64,000 nt of DNA from Musa acuminata AAA Group (GCF_036884655.1 NC_088337.1:30781001-30845000), one strand, 5' to 3'. Shown: positions 41,701 through 61,576, numbered from the stretch's first letter. Program-made: numbers and translations. The notes: a model not told the origin generated them from the sequence alone.

Positions 41701-43120
41701 GGACTAAACGGTAAAAGACTTAAACAATTGATTCAATTGCAATAAGTTTAGACAATAAGGGATCTAATTGCACTTCAGATGGGAATAGCTAGCTTGACAT
41801 ATTGTCACAAAAAATAAATATTTAGTAAACAAAATGCCTACATAAGCCATTTTATGTGTTCCATCCTGAATAGCTAAGGAACAGGTACAAGAAGTCAATA
41901 ACACACTAAATTACTTAGAAAGTAGAGAGCAAGGTTCGCCGTACCGTACCGGCGTTTCGACCCGGACTCGGTACCGGTATGGTACGGTATACCGCTCGGT
42001 ACACCCAGGTGTACCGAGCGGTACACTCGGGTGTACCGAGTACTGTAGCAGTGCTACACTGCTACAGTGCACTGCTACAGTGCTCGGTACAGGGCGGTCC
42101 GCGTACCGCTAGCCTGTCGGACCGGTACGTACCGCCCGTACCGAGCGGTACAGTCCGGTACGGCAAATCTTGGTAGAGAGTACCAACCTCAAATTAATAC
42201 ATTCAAGCCTGTTATGAAATATCCCATTCTGTGCTATTCAGGACGGAACTGTTTAGCCCTTTATTCGAATGGCAACTATAATTGGCATCACCTAAATAGT
42301 TAAACTAACAAAGTGTTGAATCAATTGTTTACTCAAAGGGCAAAATCAGACAGCTTTTGGGTTCTGATTCTAGGTTGTATCTGAAAAGGCTGCCTGTGAA
42401 TTTCCAGTCCTCTCTTCTATTTTACTTCAAGCCTGTTATGAAGTAGAGAGTACCAATCGCAAATTAATACATTCAAGCCTGTTATGAAATATCCCATTCT
42501 GTGCTATTCAGGACGGAACTGTTTAGCCCTTTATTCGAATGGCAACTATAATTGGCATCACCTAAATAGTTAAACTAACAAAGTGTTGAATCAATTGTTT
42601 ACTCAAAGGGCAAAATCAGACAGCCTTTGGGTTCTGATTCTAGGTTGTATCTGAAAAGGCTGCCTGTGAATTTCCAGTCCTCTCTTCTATTTTACTTCAA
42701 TTATCCTCTCTTTCTGATCGATCTCTTATCCTTTAGCAGTTTTTAATCTGTCTGCTATCCACCGTTCATTTTCTATTATGGTAAAGAGAAATGTTATGTA
42801 AATCATATAAGGATCAACCATAATTGCTTCTCATGATGATTCCGGCTTCACATTGTTGGTTCACAACTTATTCAAGCGAAAGCCCTTAGTTTATGTCTAC
42901 AATATTTCAGCAATCTTCCGGAATATAAATAAGAGAATAAGCAGAACAAAGAAATAAGGAACATACCTATTAAGTTTATTGATCCATCAGCACGACTGAT
43001 TGATAAATATGAATCAGCAAAACCATCAATGGGCTCAAGGATATACTTGTCTGGGAATTGCCATAACCTCAACCGTGTGTGAAGCTTCTTCTCGGAATCC
43101 CTCTTATCTGTATCATCCAT
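20165..43120 (-). CDS. SAC-domain phosphoinositide phosphatase, SAC6/7/8 (RHD4) type
   Basis: This is a complete gene of 598 residues. Exons in transcript order: 43120-42967, 41136-41053, 39529-39402, 39323-39232, 37140-37083, 34532-34476, 34390-34357, 34263-34183, 33987-33881, 33243-33157, 33032-32955, 31721-31651, 31579-31481, 29404-29305, 28481-28373, 28276-28204, 26243-26150, 23925-23833, 22564-22498, 20295-20165. The SAC domain covers about residues 50-530. The catalytic CX5R motif is [12 protein letters not shown], with Cys399 and Arg405. [21 protein letters not shown] and the ARYYLNNF region match RHD4. Two C-terminal helices (about 536-553 and 563-580) anchor it to membranes, as in the SAC1-like plant group. 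Arabidopsis RHD4 removes PI4P and shapes root-hair growth. The ATG follows an intron-like acceptor, so a non-coding first exon is likely. Introns carry many transposons, giving a 23-kb gene for 1.8 kb of coding sequence. Confidence 0.95.
20356..20376. repeat. (AT)n microsatellite
   Basis: A short TA dinucleotide run in the last SAC intron. Confidence 0.85.
20925..21448 (+). mobile_element. TRIM (miniature LTR retrotransposon), 524 bp
   Basis: Two direct 164-bp terminal repeats lie at 20925-21088 and 21285-21448. Both begin TGTAACA and end CGTGACA, and they share most of their length (for example TGACTTATAAGG/TGACTTGTAAAGG). After the left repeat, TGTTATCCGAATC matches 9 of 13 positions of the usual initiator-methionine tRNA primer site. 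A purine-rich AAGTAGGAGAG precedes the right repeat. The 196-bp interior encodes nothing. It lies in the last SAC intron. Orientation is inferred from primer-site and purine-tract positions. A clean 5-bp target duplication was not found. Confidence 0.8.
22013..22048 (+). repeat. short tandem duplication, about 21 bp x 2
   Basis: The block GATTAGATAAAGAATACAAAA is repeated directly next to itself in a SAC intron. Confidence 0.75.
22182..22231. repeat. perfect 22-bp inverted repeat (hairpin) with 6-nt loop
   Basis: The left arm at 22182-22203 (AGAATTAAGTTTACCCTGAA..) is the exact reverse complement of the right arm at 22210-22231. The loop is GACATG. A diverged copy of the left arm with its upstream CTATCTAAA flank occurs near 21967-21999. 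It sits in the last SAC intron. Confidence 0.9.
23704..23732. repeat. (TG)n microsatellite
   Basis: A GT dinucleotide run in a SAC intron. Confidence 0.9.
24895..25235. repeat. internal diverged direct repeat block in SAC intron
   Basis: GTCCCACATATTTAACAG..GTGTCCCTGTAGAAG (about 24902-24960) recurs in diverged form as GTCCACATATTTAATAG..GTGTCCTTGTAAAAG (about 25040-25090). TTTTGCACTTCTTC at the right edge is the inverse of GAAGTGCAAAA on the left. It may be a small unnamed transposon; the borders are not fixed. Confidence 0.4.
27869..28109. mobile_element. hAT-like GTACC-family element, 241 bp
   Basis: The element lies in a SAC intron. A perfect 8-bp duplication, TTCAGAAC, flanks it (27861-27868 and 28110-28117); the preceding A also matches, so 9 bp is possible. 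Ends are CAGTGTCTGCCATACCG and, inverted, TAAGGTTCGTAATACCG. The interior has GGTACCGGTACGG-type runs and a central block of repeated CACTGTAGCAGTG words that can fold on itself. Confidence 0.85.
29940..30148 (-). repeat. long polypyrimidine/polypurine tract in SAC intron
   Basis: About 200 bp are almost all C and T on the plus strand, so the SAC transcript is purine-rich here. Short open frames across it are composition artefacts. Confidence 0.7.
32520..32700. repeat. degraded GTACC-family relative
   Basis: TGATACCGATTTTGGTA, CAATACCAGTATCAGG and CATATCAGACTG resemble the element family but the GC-rich core has decayed. No target duplication was identified. Confidence 0.3.
34846..35516. mobile_element. 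hAT-like GTACC-family element, 671 bp, carrying a minisatellite
   Basis: The element lies in a SAC intron. Ends are CTAAGGTTTG and, inverted, CCAGGGATTGCTATACCG. The flanks TGTTTAAG (34838-34845) and ACTTTAAG (35517-35524) agree at 6 of 8 positions. Family sequence (GCCGATGTGCCGG, TTGTACCGGTGTATCG, GGACCGGTATGTACCG) occupies both sides, and a GC-rich repeat lies in the middle. Confidence 0.7.
35118..35335. repeat. about 41-bp GC-rich minisatellite inside the element
   Basis: Units starting GAAGAGGCAGTGGCGTTGC, GAATAGGCAATGCCGCTAC and GAAGAGGTAGCGTTGCTGC follow one another with CAGTGGCGAAGCAAC-like tails. At least four diverged units are visible. Confidence 0.65.
36557..36748. mobile_element. 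hAT-like GTACC-family element, 192 bp
   Basis: The element lies in a SAC intron. Ends are TATGGTTCGCC and GGCGAACCTTG, inverted to each other. Flanks AATATGTT (36549-36556) and AATACGTT (36749-36756) agree at 7 of 8 positions. The interior has GTATGTACCACCCATA-type family words. Confidence 0.78.
37256..37646. mobile_element. probable GTACC-family element, borders unresolved
   Basis: A left end CAAGATTAGCAAAATCGCC and a right end ATACAAACCTTG fit the family, and the interior has GGTACCAGTAATAT and TGGTACCGCTCG words. I could not match an 8-bp duplication, so it may be nested, truncated or rearranged. Confidence 0.5.
37866..38029 (+). repeat. 82-bp tandem duplication
   Basis: Copies 37866-37947 and 37948-38029 appear identical except CTCAG/CTCGG. 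The duplication is recent and lies in a SAC intron. Confidence 0.93.
40431..40909 (+). repeat. direct duplication of about 189 bp, spaced
   Basis: Copy one at 40431-40619 and copy two at 40722-40909 both run from TGGAACAATTATTTACTCAA to AATTGCACGGCTT with a modest number of substitutions and small indels. A shorter third piece, AAAACAATGCTCATTACCATG, lies between them. Confidence 0.88.
41358..41617. mobile_element. probable GTACC-family element, 260 bp, decayed
   Basis: The right end ATCGCAAACCTTA fits the family. Candidate flanks TTTCTTAC (41350-41357) and CCTCTTAT (41618-41625) differ at three positions, all C/T. The interior has repeated GTACCAGTA and TGTACCA words. Confidence 0.5.
41940..42172. 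mobile_element. hAT-like GTACC-family element, 233 bp, best preserved
   Basis: A perfect 8-bp duplication, GTAGAGAG, flanks it (41932-41939 and 42173-42180). Ends are CAAGGTTCGCCGTACCG and, inverted, CAAGATTTGCCGTACCGG. The interior has GTACCGGTATGGTACGG runs and a CTGTAGCAGTGCTAC palindromic block. It lies in the first intron within the SAC coding region. Confidence 0.88.
42181..42700 (+). repeat. 270-bp-period tandem duplication
   Basis: Copy one is 42181-42450 and copy two 42451-42700. They are nearly identical, with differences such as AACCTC/AATCGC and CAGCTTTTGG/CAGCCTTTGG. The duplicated block starts directly at the right flank of the neighbouring hAT-like element. Confidence 0.92.
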
Positions 43121-43740
43121 ATCTGGAAATGCTGGAAAAAAAAGTAAAAGGCAAAACAATAACATCTCATACTTAATCCAACAAATATAACGGATTAGGT
43201 AGCCCTAGAATAGCAGCTCAATTCTGCATAAGAATCTACATCTAACTGCAACCACAACGACCTGATCAGAGCAAACTACAAAATTCCAACCCAAATGCTA
43301 AAATTATCTCAAACTGTAAATACCATTTAATGCGCTCACACATATCAATGAGAAGAATGTTAACCAAAGCCTCCAATTTGCCCTCGCGGCATATCATGAC
43401 TAAAGAGAAAACAGAACAACGGGCCTTTGTTCTTTCTTTTACCTCGAGGGCGAGAAGAAGCGGGGCCGATGGGGCGGCGGGGGCTGCACAAGAGGAGGCC
43501 GGGAAAGCGAGCGGTGTGGCGGGGGAAGAAGGGGGTATAAACAGGGGCGGGGGAGGCGGAAGGGGAGGGCGTGGTGGAGGTGGAGATGGAGGGAGGAACC
43601 TGAGTGCGCGGGCTTCGCGATGGGCACGGCCAGCGAACCGCGACGGAGAGCATGCACCGCGAACAACGCTTCAACCGTCTTCCTTGTTCGATCCTTATAC
43701 GGAGAAGATGGCAATCGAGAAGATGAACAGGTCACACACA
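43121..43740 (-). promoter_or_regulatory. SAC gene leader, GC-rich first-exon region
   Basis: Upstream of the SAC ATG a TTTTTTCCAG acceptor-like site suggests a leader intron. The block 43440-43690 is strongly GC-rich and likely contains the non-coding first exon. Glycine-rich open frames across it on the other strand look like composition artefacts. Confidence 0.45.
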
Positions 43741-43765
43741 GGAAGACGACTGAATTGGGTGTGAA

Positions 43766-43772
43766 ATTTATA
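43766..43772 (-). promoter_or_regulatory. candidate TATA box of the SAC gene
   Basis: The minus strand reads CGATATAAATTTC, placed about 30-80 bp before the GC-rich leader. Confidence 0.4.
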
Positions 43773-43786
43773 TCGACCCCTACGTA

Positions 43787-43912
43787 GACCGTCCATCTCA
43801 TGTTTTTCATTTAATCTCGACCGTCCACCGGATTTGATCGAATCGTTTTATGTCATCTCTTTTATCAATCAATCGGACGGTTGAGATTAAAAAGAAATGG
43901 ATGGACGGTTTC
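43787..43912. repeat. imperfect inverted repeat upstream of the SAC TATA box
   Basis: The left arm reads ACCGTCCATCTCATG..TTTAATCTCGACCGTCC (43788-43827). The right arm, inverted, reads ACCGTCCATCCATTTC..TTTAATCTCAACCGTCC (43910-43874). The spacer is about 45 bp. Each arm holds two ACCGTCC words, so four copies lie in 125 bp. Confidence 0.8.
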
Positions 43913-45250
43913 AAAGAAATATATTAGCCTTGTAATTAAATGACCCAAATACCCCCATCACCTTCCCACAATTCCAGTTTAACATTGGTTTAATAAATGG
44001 CTTAACTTATTACCAAAATCAAAATATAAAGGTCAGAATGTTCTGAGATCAAAACTGGTATTCATTATTTATCCTTTACAGAAAAGAAAATAAAGCCCAT
44101 CAATAATTGAAGTGATGGATCAATTAGTCAAATCATATATTTAAAATATATATATAAGATATAACATAGGATTAATATAAGAAATACCAAAGAATGTCTT
44201 TAGCAGTCAATAAGATATGCTTTGATTGAGTTGTATATCATATTAAAAGCACATGAAATAAGTTGTCATCACATTATTAAACCAGAACTGCTATAAATGT
44301 AGTCAGATGTGTCTTAAATGCTACAATTAACTGCAGTCTTGTCCAAACTGCATTGGAAACAAAGAAGCGCAGAGAAGTAGCAAGTCCTCAGTCAAATTAC
44401 AAGATCACTAGTCAAGTCAGTAAGGGAAATCTTTGACAGGCTTGGAGGTGGCTGTGGTGAGCACACTTGGGAGCATTTACGTAGTAGTCTGAAGAAGCTT
44501 ACCATCTGAAGGCAATCTAAGCTGATCATGTTCAGCAAAAAAGATATCAGATATATTCTTGTCTTTCTCTGAATCAAGTGAGCAACTCCTTGCTTGGTTT
44601 TGCAGATGCTGCTGGGTGGGTGAGAAGACGGGGGAAGAAGACAAAGTAAAGTGGATGAACAGAAGAATCATATGCTTCGTGCTTGTAAAAGTTATCATGC
44701 AAAGTAAAGTGGATGAACAGAGAGAACAGCATGTGTCTGTGCACAGTGAGTCATCATAAACATTGCAAGAGAGAAAAGCTATGTACTCTGTGCAGGGAAC
44801 ATAGGCTCCTCACGCTGCTACTTTCTGAACATTCGAAAGCGTCTTTCCGTTCTCTCACACTTGGCCAGCGACAGACTTTAATGTGAACATTTAACGAAGC
44901 TGTGCACATCCGTAGATTACTAGCTGAGTTCACTCGTCGAACACCTACCATGCACTCCAGAACCAGATTTATTGTTCTTGAAAGTACCTCCATCTTCAGT
45001 GCATTTTCGAAGAGAAGAAGCAAAGCAAGTCTGTCAATTCTCATTTATTATTAGCTCTCCAACGTACGCGAAGGACCGAGACGTTCAAATCACACCATCT
45101 TGTTCCATTAGTCAAAGCTCTGAAGCAAAGATGCCGCTGCAAACGCCTGCTGCTGATCCCTCGGCTTTCATGCTAATATAGAATTCACAGAATCCAGTGA
45201 GTGACAGCCTCTCACTGTCTCACGCCAGCGATCACGTGGCATCCTTCGTC
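43913..45250. other. divergent intergenic region, distal part
   Basis: AT-rich sequence between the SAC and cyclin genes. A direct repeat GCAAAGTAAAGTGGATGAACAG occurs at about 44641 and 44700. A small minus-strand open frame at 44477-44698 was not accepted as a gene. Nothing else was recognised. Confidence 0.45.
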
Positions 45251-45263
45251 ACCCGATCGGAGG

Positions 45264-45449
45264 ATCCGACGGCTATCAGATCGCTATCCGACGGGACCAC
45301 CAAGGACGACCGTCGGATGGACCCGCGATTTCCCCTGTCGGAACGCATTGAAGAAACGCCGAGTGGGACGAACCCGAGAGAATTCGAAACCGAGGGTGAC
45401 CGTTGGGCTCGGCTTCGTCGGTCCTCGTCGTCCAGATAGGATCCGACGG
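45264..45449. promoter_or_regulatory. cluster of four ATCCGACGG motifs
   Basis: ATCCGACGG occurs at 45264-45272, 45286-45294 and 45441-45449, and inverted at 45310-45318. A 9-mer four times in 186 bp upstream of a cyclin gene is unlikely by chance. I do not recognise the factor. Confidence 0.45.
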
Positions 45450-45471
45450 TCATGATTCACTAGCCGTTGGT
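45397..45471 (-). promoter_or_regulatory. two MSA (G2/M) elements upstream of the cyclin
   Basis: On the minus strand 45397-45407 reads CCCAACGGTCA, a full match to the MSA consensus YCYAACGGYYA. 45461-45471 reads ACCAACGGCTA, a match at 10 of 11. These boxes bind three-repeat MYB factors and give G2/M expression of plant B cyclins; they work in either orientation. Confidence 0.7.
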
Positions 45472-45837
45472 TTGGACGTCACGGGTGAAGCGTCTACGGA
45501 CACCGACCCGTTGTTACCGTGCGAAAAATACTTTTTCTTTTCCTTCCTCTTTTTTCTTCTCATCCCCTCTCTTTAATCCCTTCCAAACCCCACCGAAGAG
45601 AGAGAATCATTAAATCCGCATCGATCTGCTTGATTCACGGGGGAACGCAGCTTGATTCATGCCCACGCCCCCCGATCGCAACTCGCGGGGAGCTGAGGGT
45701 GGCATTTGGAAAAGTCGAATTCTAATCCACCCAGCGGCGGTAGGAGGGGAATTTGGAGGTGTCGATCCGTTTATTGGTGTTGATTTTGCTGGTTCTTGGA
45801 AGATCAATTTTTAACTTTGATTTCTAGGTGAGGGGCA

Positions 45838-48438
45838 ATGGAAAGAGTCGATGAGAACAGCTGGGGCACGATGAAACCAGCGACTTTCCGAGGTTCATCC
45901 TAGAAATAAACTTGGATTCTTTGGATCGATCAGCTCGATATTCTGATGCTGGGTTTCGAAATTTTAGCCGAAGAAGACTGAATTCTCCCTTTTCCCTGTT
46001 GTCGCAGATATGGGCGATCGAAGAGCATTGAGGGATATTAGGAATTTGGTGGGAGCGCCGCCATATGCTTGCGCCGTCAAAAAGACGGGATTGACAGAGT
46101 AATGCATAAAAAATTGGTCTTTTCTTTGGATGATTGTTATCCCCTCCCGACCTAATTTCTCCTACGATCTTTTCCTTGAACAGCAATGGTAGTTCAGATG
46201 ACAAGAATCCAACGTTCGTAGCTCGACTGCCGGTGACGAGGTTGGTCGGAAACCAATCTTCATTTTCCTTTTCCATCCTCTTGTGGTTCCTTGTCTAGGT
46301 CTAACTGGTTGATCGGTCGATTCTATAGAAACTTTGCAGCTACCGTCGCCAGCAAATCACAGCCCGATCAGCAGGTATTATTCATGAAATTACATCATCA
46401 AGTAATCCATGATTGTTCTTTTACTGAGGTCTTAGTCTTGTTTAGGGATCCAGCGCACAGCATGATCGATTTGGGAATGAGAGCCATTGCAAGCCGCCGG
46501 CACCATCGATGTCGATTTCAAGTTGTCCGGATAGTTCTACTGCAGTCGATGTGGATGATTATAGTTTGAGTAATGACATAGCGTCGCCCATGGTAGAAGA
46601 GAAGGAAGAAATGGTCTGTTCGAGTTATAATGCAGTTGGTAGATTTCCTTCATTTATGTGCCATTCTAATTGTCATGAATGTTGCAGAACAACTCTAATC
46701 TCAGGGAAGTTGAAATGGAGGATCTTGTCATCGAGACCATTCCGGATATTGATGGCTGTGATTTGGATAACCCACTTGCAGTCGTGGAATATGTAGAAGA
46801 TATATACACATTCTATAGAAAAACTGAGGTGAGCATTTACCATTCGATAATAAAAGATTTACTTGCATTGCTTATTTGATCTTGTTCATCCATCCTATAT
46901 ATCATACATCTTCTATAGCTGGATTAAGACAGAAAATTCTAGCTTTTCTCACACAAAAAAAAAAAATACTAATTGAAGGAGTATTTGCTACAGGAGGATT
47001 GTAACACCATTCTAGGTTATTGCTTAAAATGAAGAAACATGTAATGTTCCTTCATCAGCTTGTTTGCCTTCACCTGAAATGTAATGGATGAATCATTGTG
47101 CAGGTTACAAGTTGCGTAAGGCCTGATTACATGCCCCACCAATTTGACATCAACGAAAAAATGAGAGCTATTCTCATTGACTGGCTTATAGAGGTGGCCA
47201 TGACTTTCCAGCCATATGTTAATCTTCAGGAATAATTATCATTCATCTTCCATTTTTTTCGTGCATTGTGTATGATTACTTTTGAAACTTTCCCTTTCAG
47301 GTGCACTACAAATTCGAGTTGATGGATGAGACTCTTTTTCTAACTGCAAACATCATAGATAGATTCTTGGCAAGCCAAACGGTGGTGAGGAAGAAGCTTC
47401 AGTTGGTTGGAGTTACAGCCATGTTTCTTGCTTGCAAGTACGAGGAAGTATCTGTTCCCATGGTAGAGGATCTAATCCTCATTTGTGACCGAGCATACAC
47501 CAAGGAAGAACTTCTTGAAATGGTAAGCCCTTTGTGTTTCTGAGGCTGATTGCTGAAGAAAATTTCTTGATTTTTTTGCGATTAAAAAGGTTGTCTAGAC
47601 AAAACTCAACGAAAAGATGAGCTGCTTGGGGTTTCCTAGCAAGTTAGGCCCTTTAGATGATTCACTCCACAATCTGAAAACATAGTGTCCGGTTACATTC
47701 CAAACTTGTGAGCTGTTCTTACTAACCATACGATTACTGTTATTGTTCTCATGGAAATTCCTGTTCTTCCTTCATCTTGTTTCTTATATATGATGTTTAA
47801 TGCAATTTAATCTTTGCAAGCAGGAAAGGCTAATCATCAACACTTTGCAATTTAACATGTCTGTGGCAACTCCTTATGTTTTCATGAGAAGGTTTCTCAA
47901 GGCAGCTGATTCTGATAAAAAGGTGAAATCTCTCTTTTATTTTAGGACTAAAGAAATATAGAAGCATAGGAATGACATAGTTCTGATGGGAATATAAACT
48001 GCCTGCTGTACAAAACCAGCTAGAGCTTCTTTCATTTTTCATCATTGAGCTTTGTCTGGTCGAGTACAAAATGCTGGAGTTCCGCCCTTCTTTGCTGGCT
48101 GCTGCTGCGATCTATACCGCCCAATGTTCGCTCAGAGGGTTCAGATACTGGACGAAAACTTGCGAGTTGCACACTACCTACTCAGAGGACCAGCTCCTGT
48201 GAGTCCCCCCCATCTGTTCCTTGATCTCTCAGAAACAATGATATGATTCGAGTACTAACATGTTTATTGCATATGTTGATGATTGTGTCCCAGTGAGTGC
48301 TCGAGGTTGATGGTGGATTTCCACCAGAAGGCTGGAGTTGGGAAGCTGACAGGGGTACATAGAAAATACAGCACTTTCAAATATGGCTGCGCGGCAAAAG
48401 CAGAACCAGCACACTTTTTGTTGAACGCTAGGCTCTAG
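45838..48438 (+). CDS. B2-type mitotic cyclin (cyclin B2-like)
   Basis: This is a complete gene of 430 residues. Exons: 45838-45892, 46008-46098, 46184-46240, 46329-46374, 46446-46613, 46688-46828, 47104-47193, 47301-47522, 47824-47922, 48020-48198, 48294-48438 (TAG). The start [10 protein letters not shown].. was chosen because its exon splices in frame to [12 protein letters not shown], as in plant CYCB2 proteins. RRALRDIRN (residues 23-31) is a full destruction box (RxxLxxIxN) for APC/C-driven degradation. The cyclin fold starts at about 190 with [13 protein letters not shown] (206-218) and LACKYEE; the C-terminal fold ends with [14 protein letters not shown]. The protein should activate a CDK at the G2-to-M transition. 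The end of exon 5 (ATG|GTCTGT) is the least certain junction; an upstream GT in CCCATG|GTAGAA is possible. The promoter has MSA boxes. Confidence 0.95.
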
Positions 48439-50407
48439 TGCCAATTTCCAGAGACCGAATCTAGAAGCAAATCCTGACTTCAAAATGGCCAGATTCTATA
48501 TTGGGTGTATGAGGAATCCATCCAGTATTGGGTGCAACAGAAGTTGCAGAAATTGGAACAATAATAATTGTGTTGTTCTTGGTGTGTGGTTTATCCAATG
48601 AATTTCTTCTTTTTTAACTGACAACTTTGTATTAATTGCTTCAATCTATTTTCCGAGTGGCAAAATAAGATAGCTGAATGCTCTTGACAGAGGTTTGTCC
48701 ATTTGGAGTTGAGACCCAAACTCACTGATCATCACTGGAGCACTTGGGCATATGAATTCTTCCAATCCTACCAAGTAGGGGTGAAAGACAGAATTTAGTA
48801 GTGCCACATTTCATCCATTCAAATTACTCATGTTTTATTATTATTCTCTCTTTAAACAAATTAGTAGTGACACAATTATTATTATTCACTCTTTAAACAA
48901 ATTACTCATGTTTTATTGAATAAGGGAGAGTTAAAGGTCCTCTTGATGGATGTCATACTTATCCTTAAACCACTTAGATTCCATAAGAGAACAAAGATGA
49001 GGCTCTTCAAACATCAAGAAATCCTATTTGATATATGTTAGGTTAATTAACAACACAACAAAATAATACTTATTGGATGATTAAATAAATTTTTATTTTT
49101 ATTAGTTTTATCTGAGTCTTTACTTTTTTTTCTAAAAAATATTTTTAAGTGATATTGTTTACCTAAAAAAGGAAAAGGAAATTAATGTTCTTGTTTTTTC
49201 CTCTTAGACTTATTTAACATCATAGCAAAGACACAAAAGGAAAAAAAAAGTTTTTCTAATAATAAATGTCCAATTTTGAGGGGTGTATTCAAAAACAGTA
49301 TCTTTATTAAAAAGATTTGAATATTACAATCTTGGTTAAAAATCTTAAAATTTTATTTGTAGATAAAAGTCTATTGATCAATAATATCATTTAAAAACTA
49401 GATTTTGATCTTACTAGTTGATTTTTTTTTTTCTCATTCTTTGTTGTCCTTAGAATCCCAAGTTGAGCACGGCGAATAAGAATGAAACAGAAGGTGAGGA
49501 AGACGAAGCATCGCCTATGATATATCTCTGTTAATTTTATGATTCGTTGTTTCCCATATAATATAATAGAAAAGATAATTTTTACGTAAACACTTTAATT
49601 CTTGGAAGAATATTTGACATCCAAACTTTTAACACCCGATTTTTTATAGTAATATTTTATTTCAAAAATTAAGTTTCATGATAATATTTTCATTAAAGAG
49701 TTTTATAGATTTAGTGTTAATATTTTAATTTTAAAAATTATCCTTAAAGATAATATCTCCAATAGGCTAAGACGTAGCTTTTCTCAATATTTTATGTATT
49801 TAATAGTTTTTATATTGTATTATATGAATTATTCCAAACTTTTGTATTCATGATTTTTTTTAAAAGGTATCCTGCAAGAGATTCATAGTTTAATGATATC
49901 GAAAATTTTCTGTTAACTTTCGAATTTATAATAACAAGTAATTAAACTTAGGGTTGAATGTTAATCCTGTTATATTTGCTTATTTTTATATTTGGTTTAT
50001 TGACCCAATATCTTTTAACCTATTGAATTTGGTTGACTTAGGTCATTTTTTAACCTAATACCGCATAAATCTTTGATTCATGGGTTTCCGAGTTCCACAC
50101 CGAGTCATGTCGATCTTTCATATGTGATGCGATAGGATATTTCAGGATCATGCCTTAGAGAAAATATGCTCACAAGCTGCAATGAAACATCTTTGAGGTA
50201 ATTCCCATGATAGAACAAACAGAAACTGCCTAAAACAAACATTGCAGTCTACTTTAGCCGAATCCGCATGTACATTGTGCCAAAAGATACAAGAGAAATG
50301 GCACACCAAATGGATCGATGTCATCAGAGAGCGAAACTTGGGATAATACATTGACGCAACAACTCTCGTCGACAAAAAGGTCAGTGGAAGAGATGGAACT
50401 GTCGTTC
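48439..50407. other. convergent intergenic region, cyclin and BSK 3' ends
   Basis: AT-rich sequence with 3' untranslated regions at both sides. A small diverged duplication (TACTCATGTTTTATT..CTCTTTAAACAAATTA) occurs at 48826-48918. No gene, RNA or bounded transposon was recognised in the rest. Confidence 0.5.
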
Positions 50408-60940
<10,533 letters not shown>

Positions 60941-60946
60941 GAAAGG

Positions 60947-61362
60947 GCACTTTTTAAGAAAATAATAATAATTTCTGAGAAATACTCAAACATTTTTATA
61001 AAACACTTATTCTTATATGAAAAAATATTTTATCTCTATTCCTATTTAATCAGTTGTCACCTCTACTTCATACCATCACCCTCATCACTCGTAACCCCAC
61101 TCGTTGAGGAGGTGCGGGACTGTACACTCTTGTTGTTGCCTTTAAGCTTTTCTTATTATCGCCTACACGACGAAGAAGAGGGGGGGGGGGGGGGTATAAC
61201 TCGTGTGCCCTCAACGTCGTCTTTCTCATCTCCATCACGTGTAGGGTTACGGGCAAAGGTGACAAGCAACATCGTTTGATAAATACGATCATGATGATAA
61301 CAATAAAATTATTATTTTTTAAAAAATACTCTAAAGAAAATTATCAAACTTAAAGGTTTTTT
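60947..61362. mobile_element. possible second member of the long-inverted-repeat family
   Basis: AT-rich arms (TTTTTAAGAAAATAATAATAAT on the left, and similar words inverted near 61300-61340) enclose a core with CTCGTAACCCCACTCGTTGAGG and GGGTTACGGGCAAAGGTGAC. The same CTCGTAACCCC and GTTACGGG words are in the core of the 15.1-15.8 kb element. It also contains a G15 run at 61180-61194. Borders are approximate. Confidence 0.4.
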
Positions 61363-61576
61363 TTTTTGAATTCGTCGACCAATGAATTCTTAAGTATGAT
61401 TTATACATGCATAGAATAATTTGCTTACTTGCAAAAAAACAAAACAAAAATTACAACATATGTTATTATTATTACATTTTATTATAAAATAATAAGTTTA
61501 AGACAAACAGTTTACCTTACATCTTGGTAAAAAAAAAAAGAAACATTAATTTTGGAGCAATACATATAATATAACG

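Noticed and set aside
41979..42303. Tyr/Arg/Val-rich frames across the GTACC element
   Set aside because: They are translations of GTACC repeats inside a bounded non-coding element.
43330..43764. Plus-strand Gly/Arg-rich open frame of 144 codons
   Set aside because: It overlaps the GC-rich leader and promoter of the SAC gene, is low complexity, and has no family match or splice context.
44477..44698. Minus-strand 73-codon frame with a hydrophobic N terminus, possible secreted peptide
   Set aside because: It has no recognisable C-terminal peptide motif (CLE, CEP, IDA or PIP) and no promoter signal; too weak to call.
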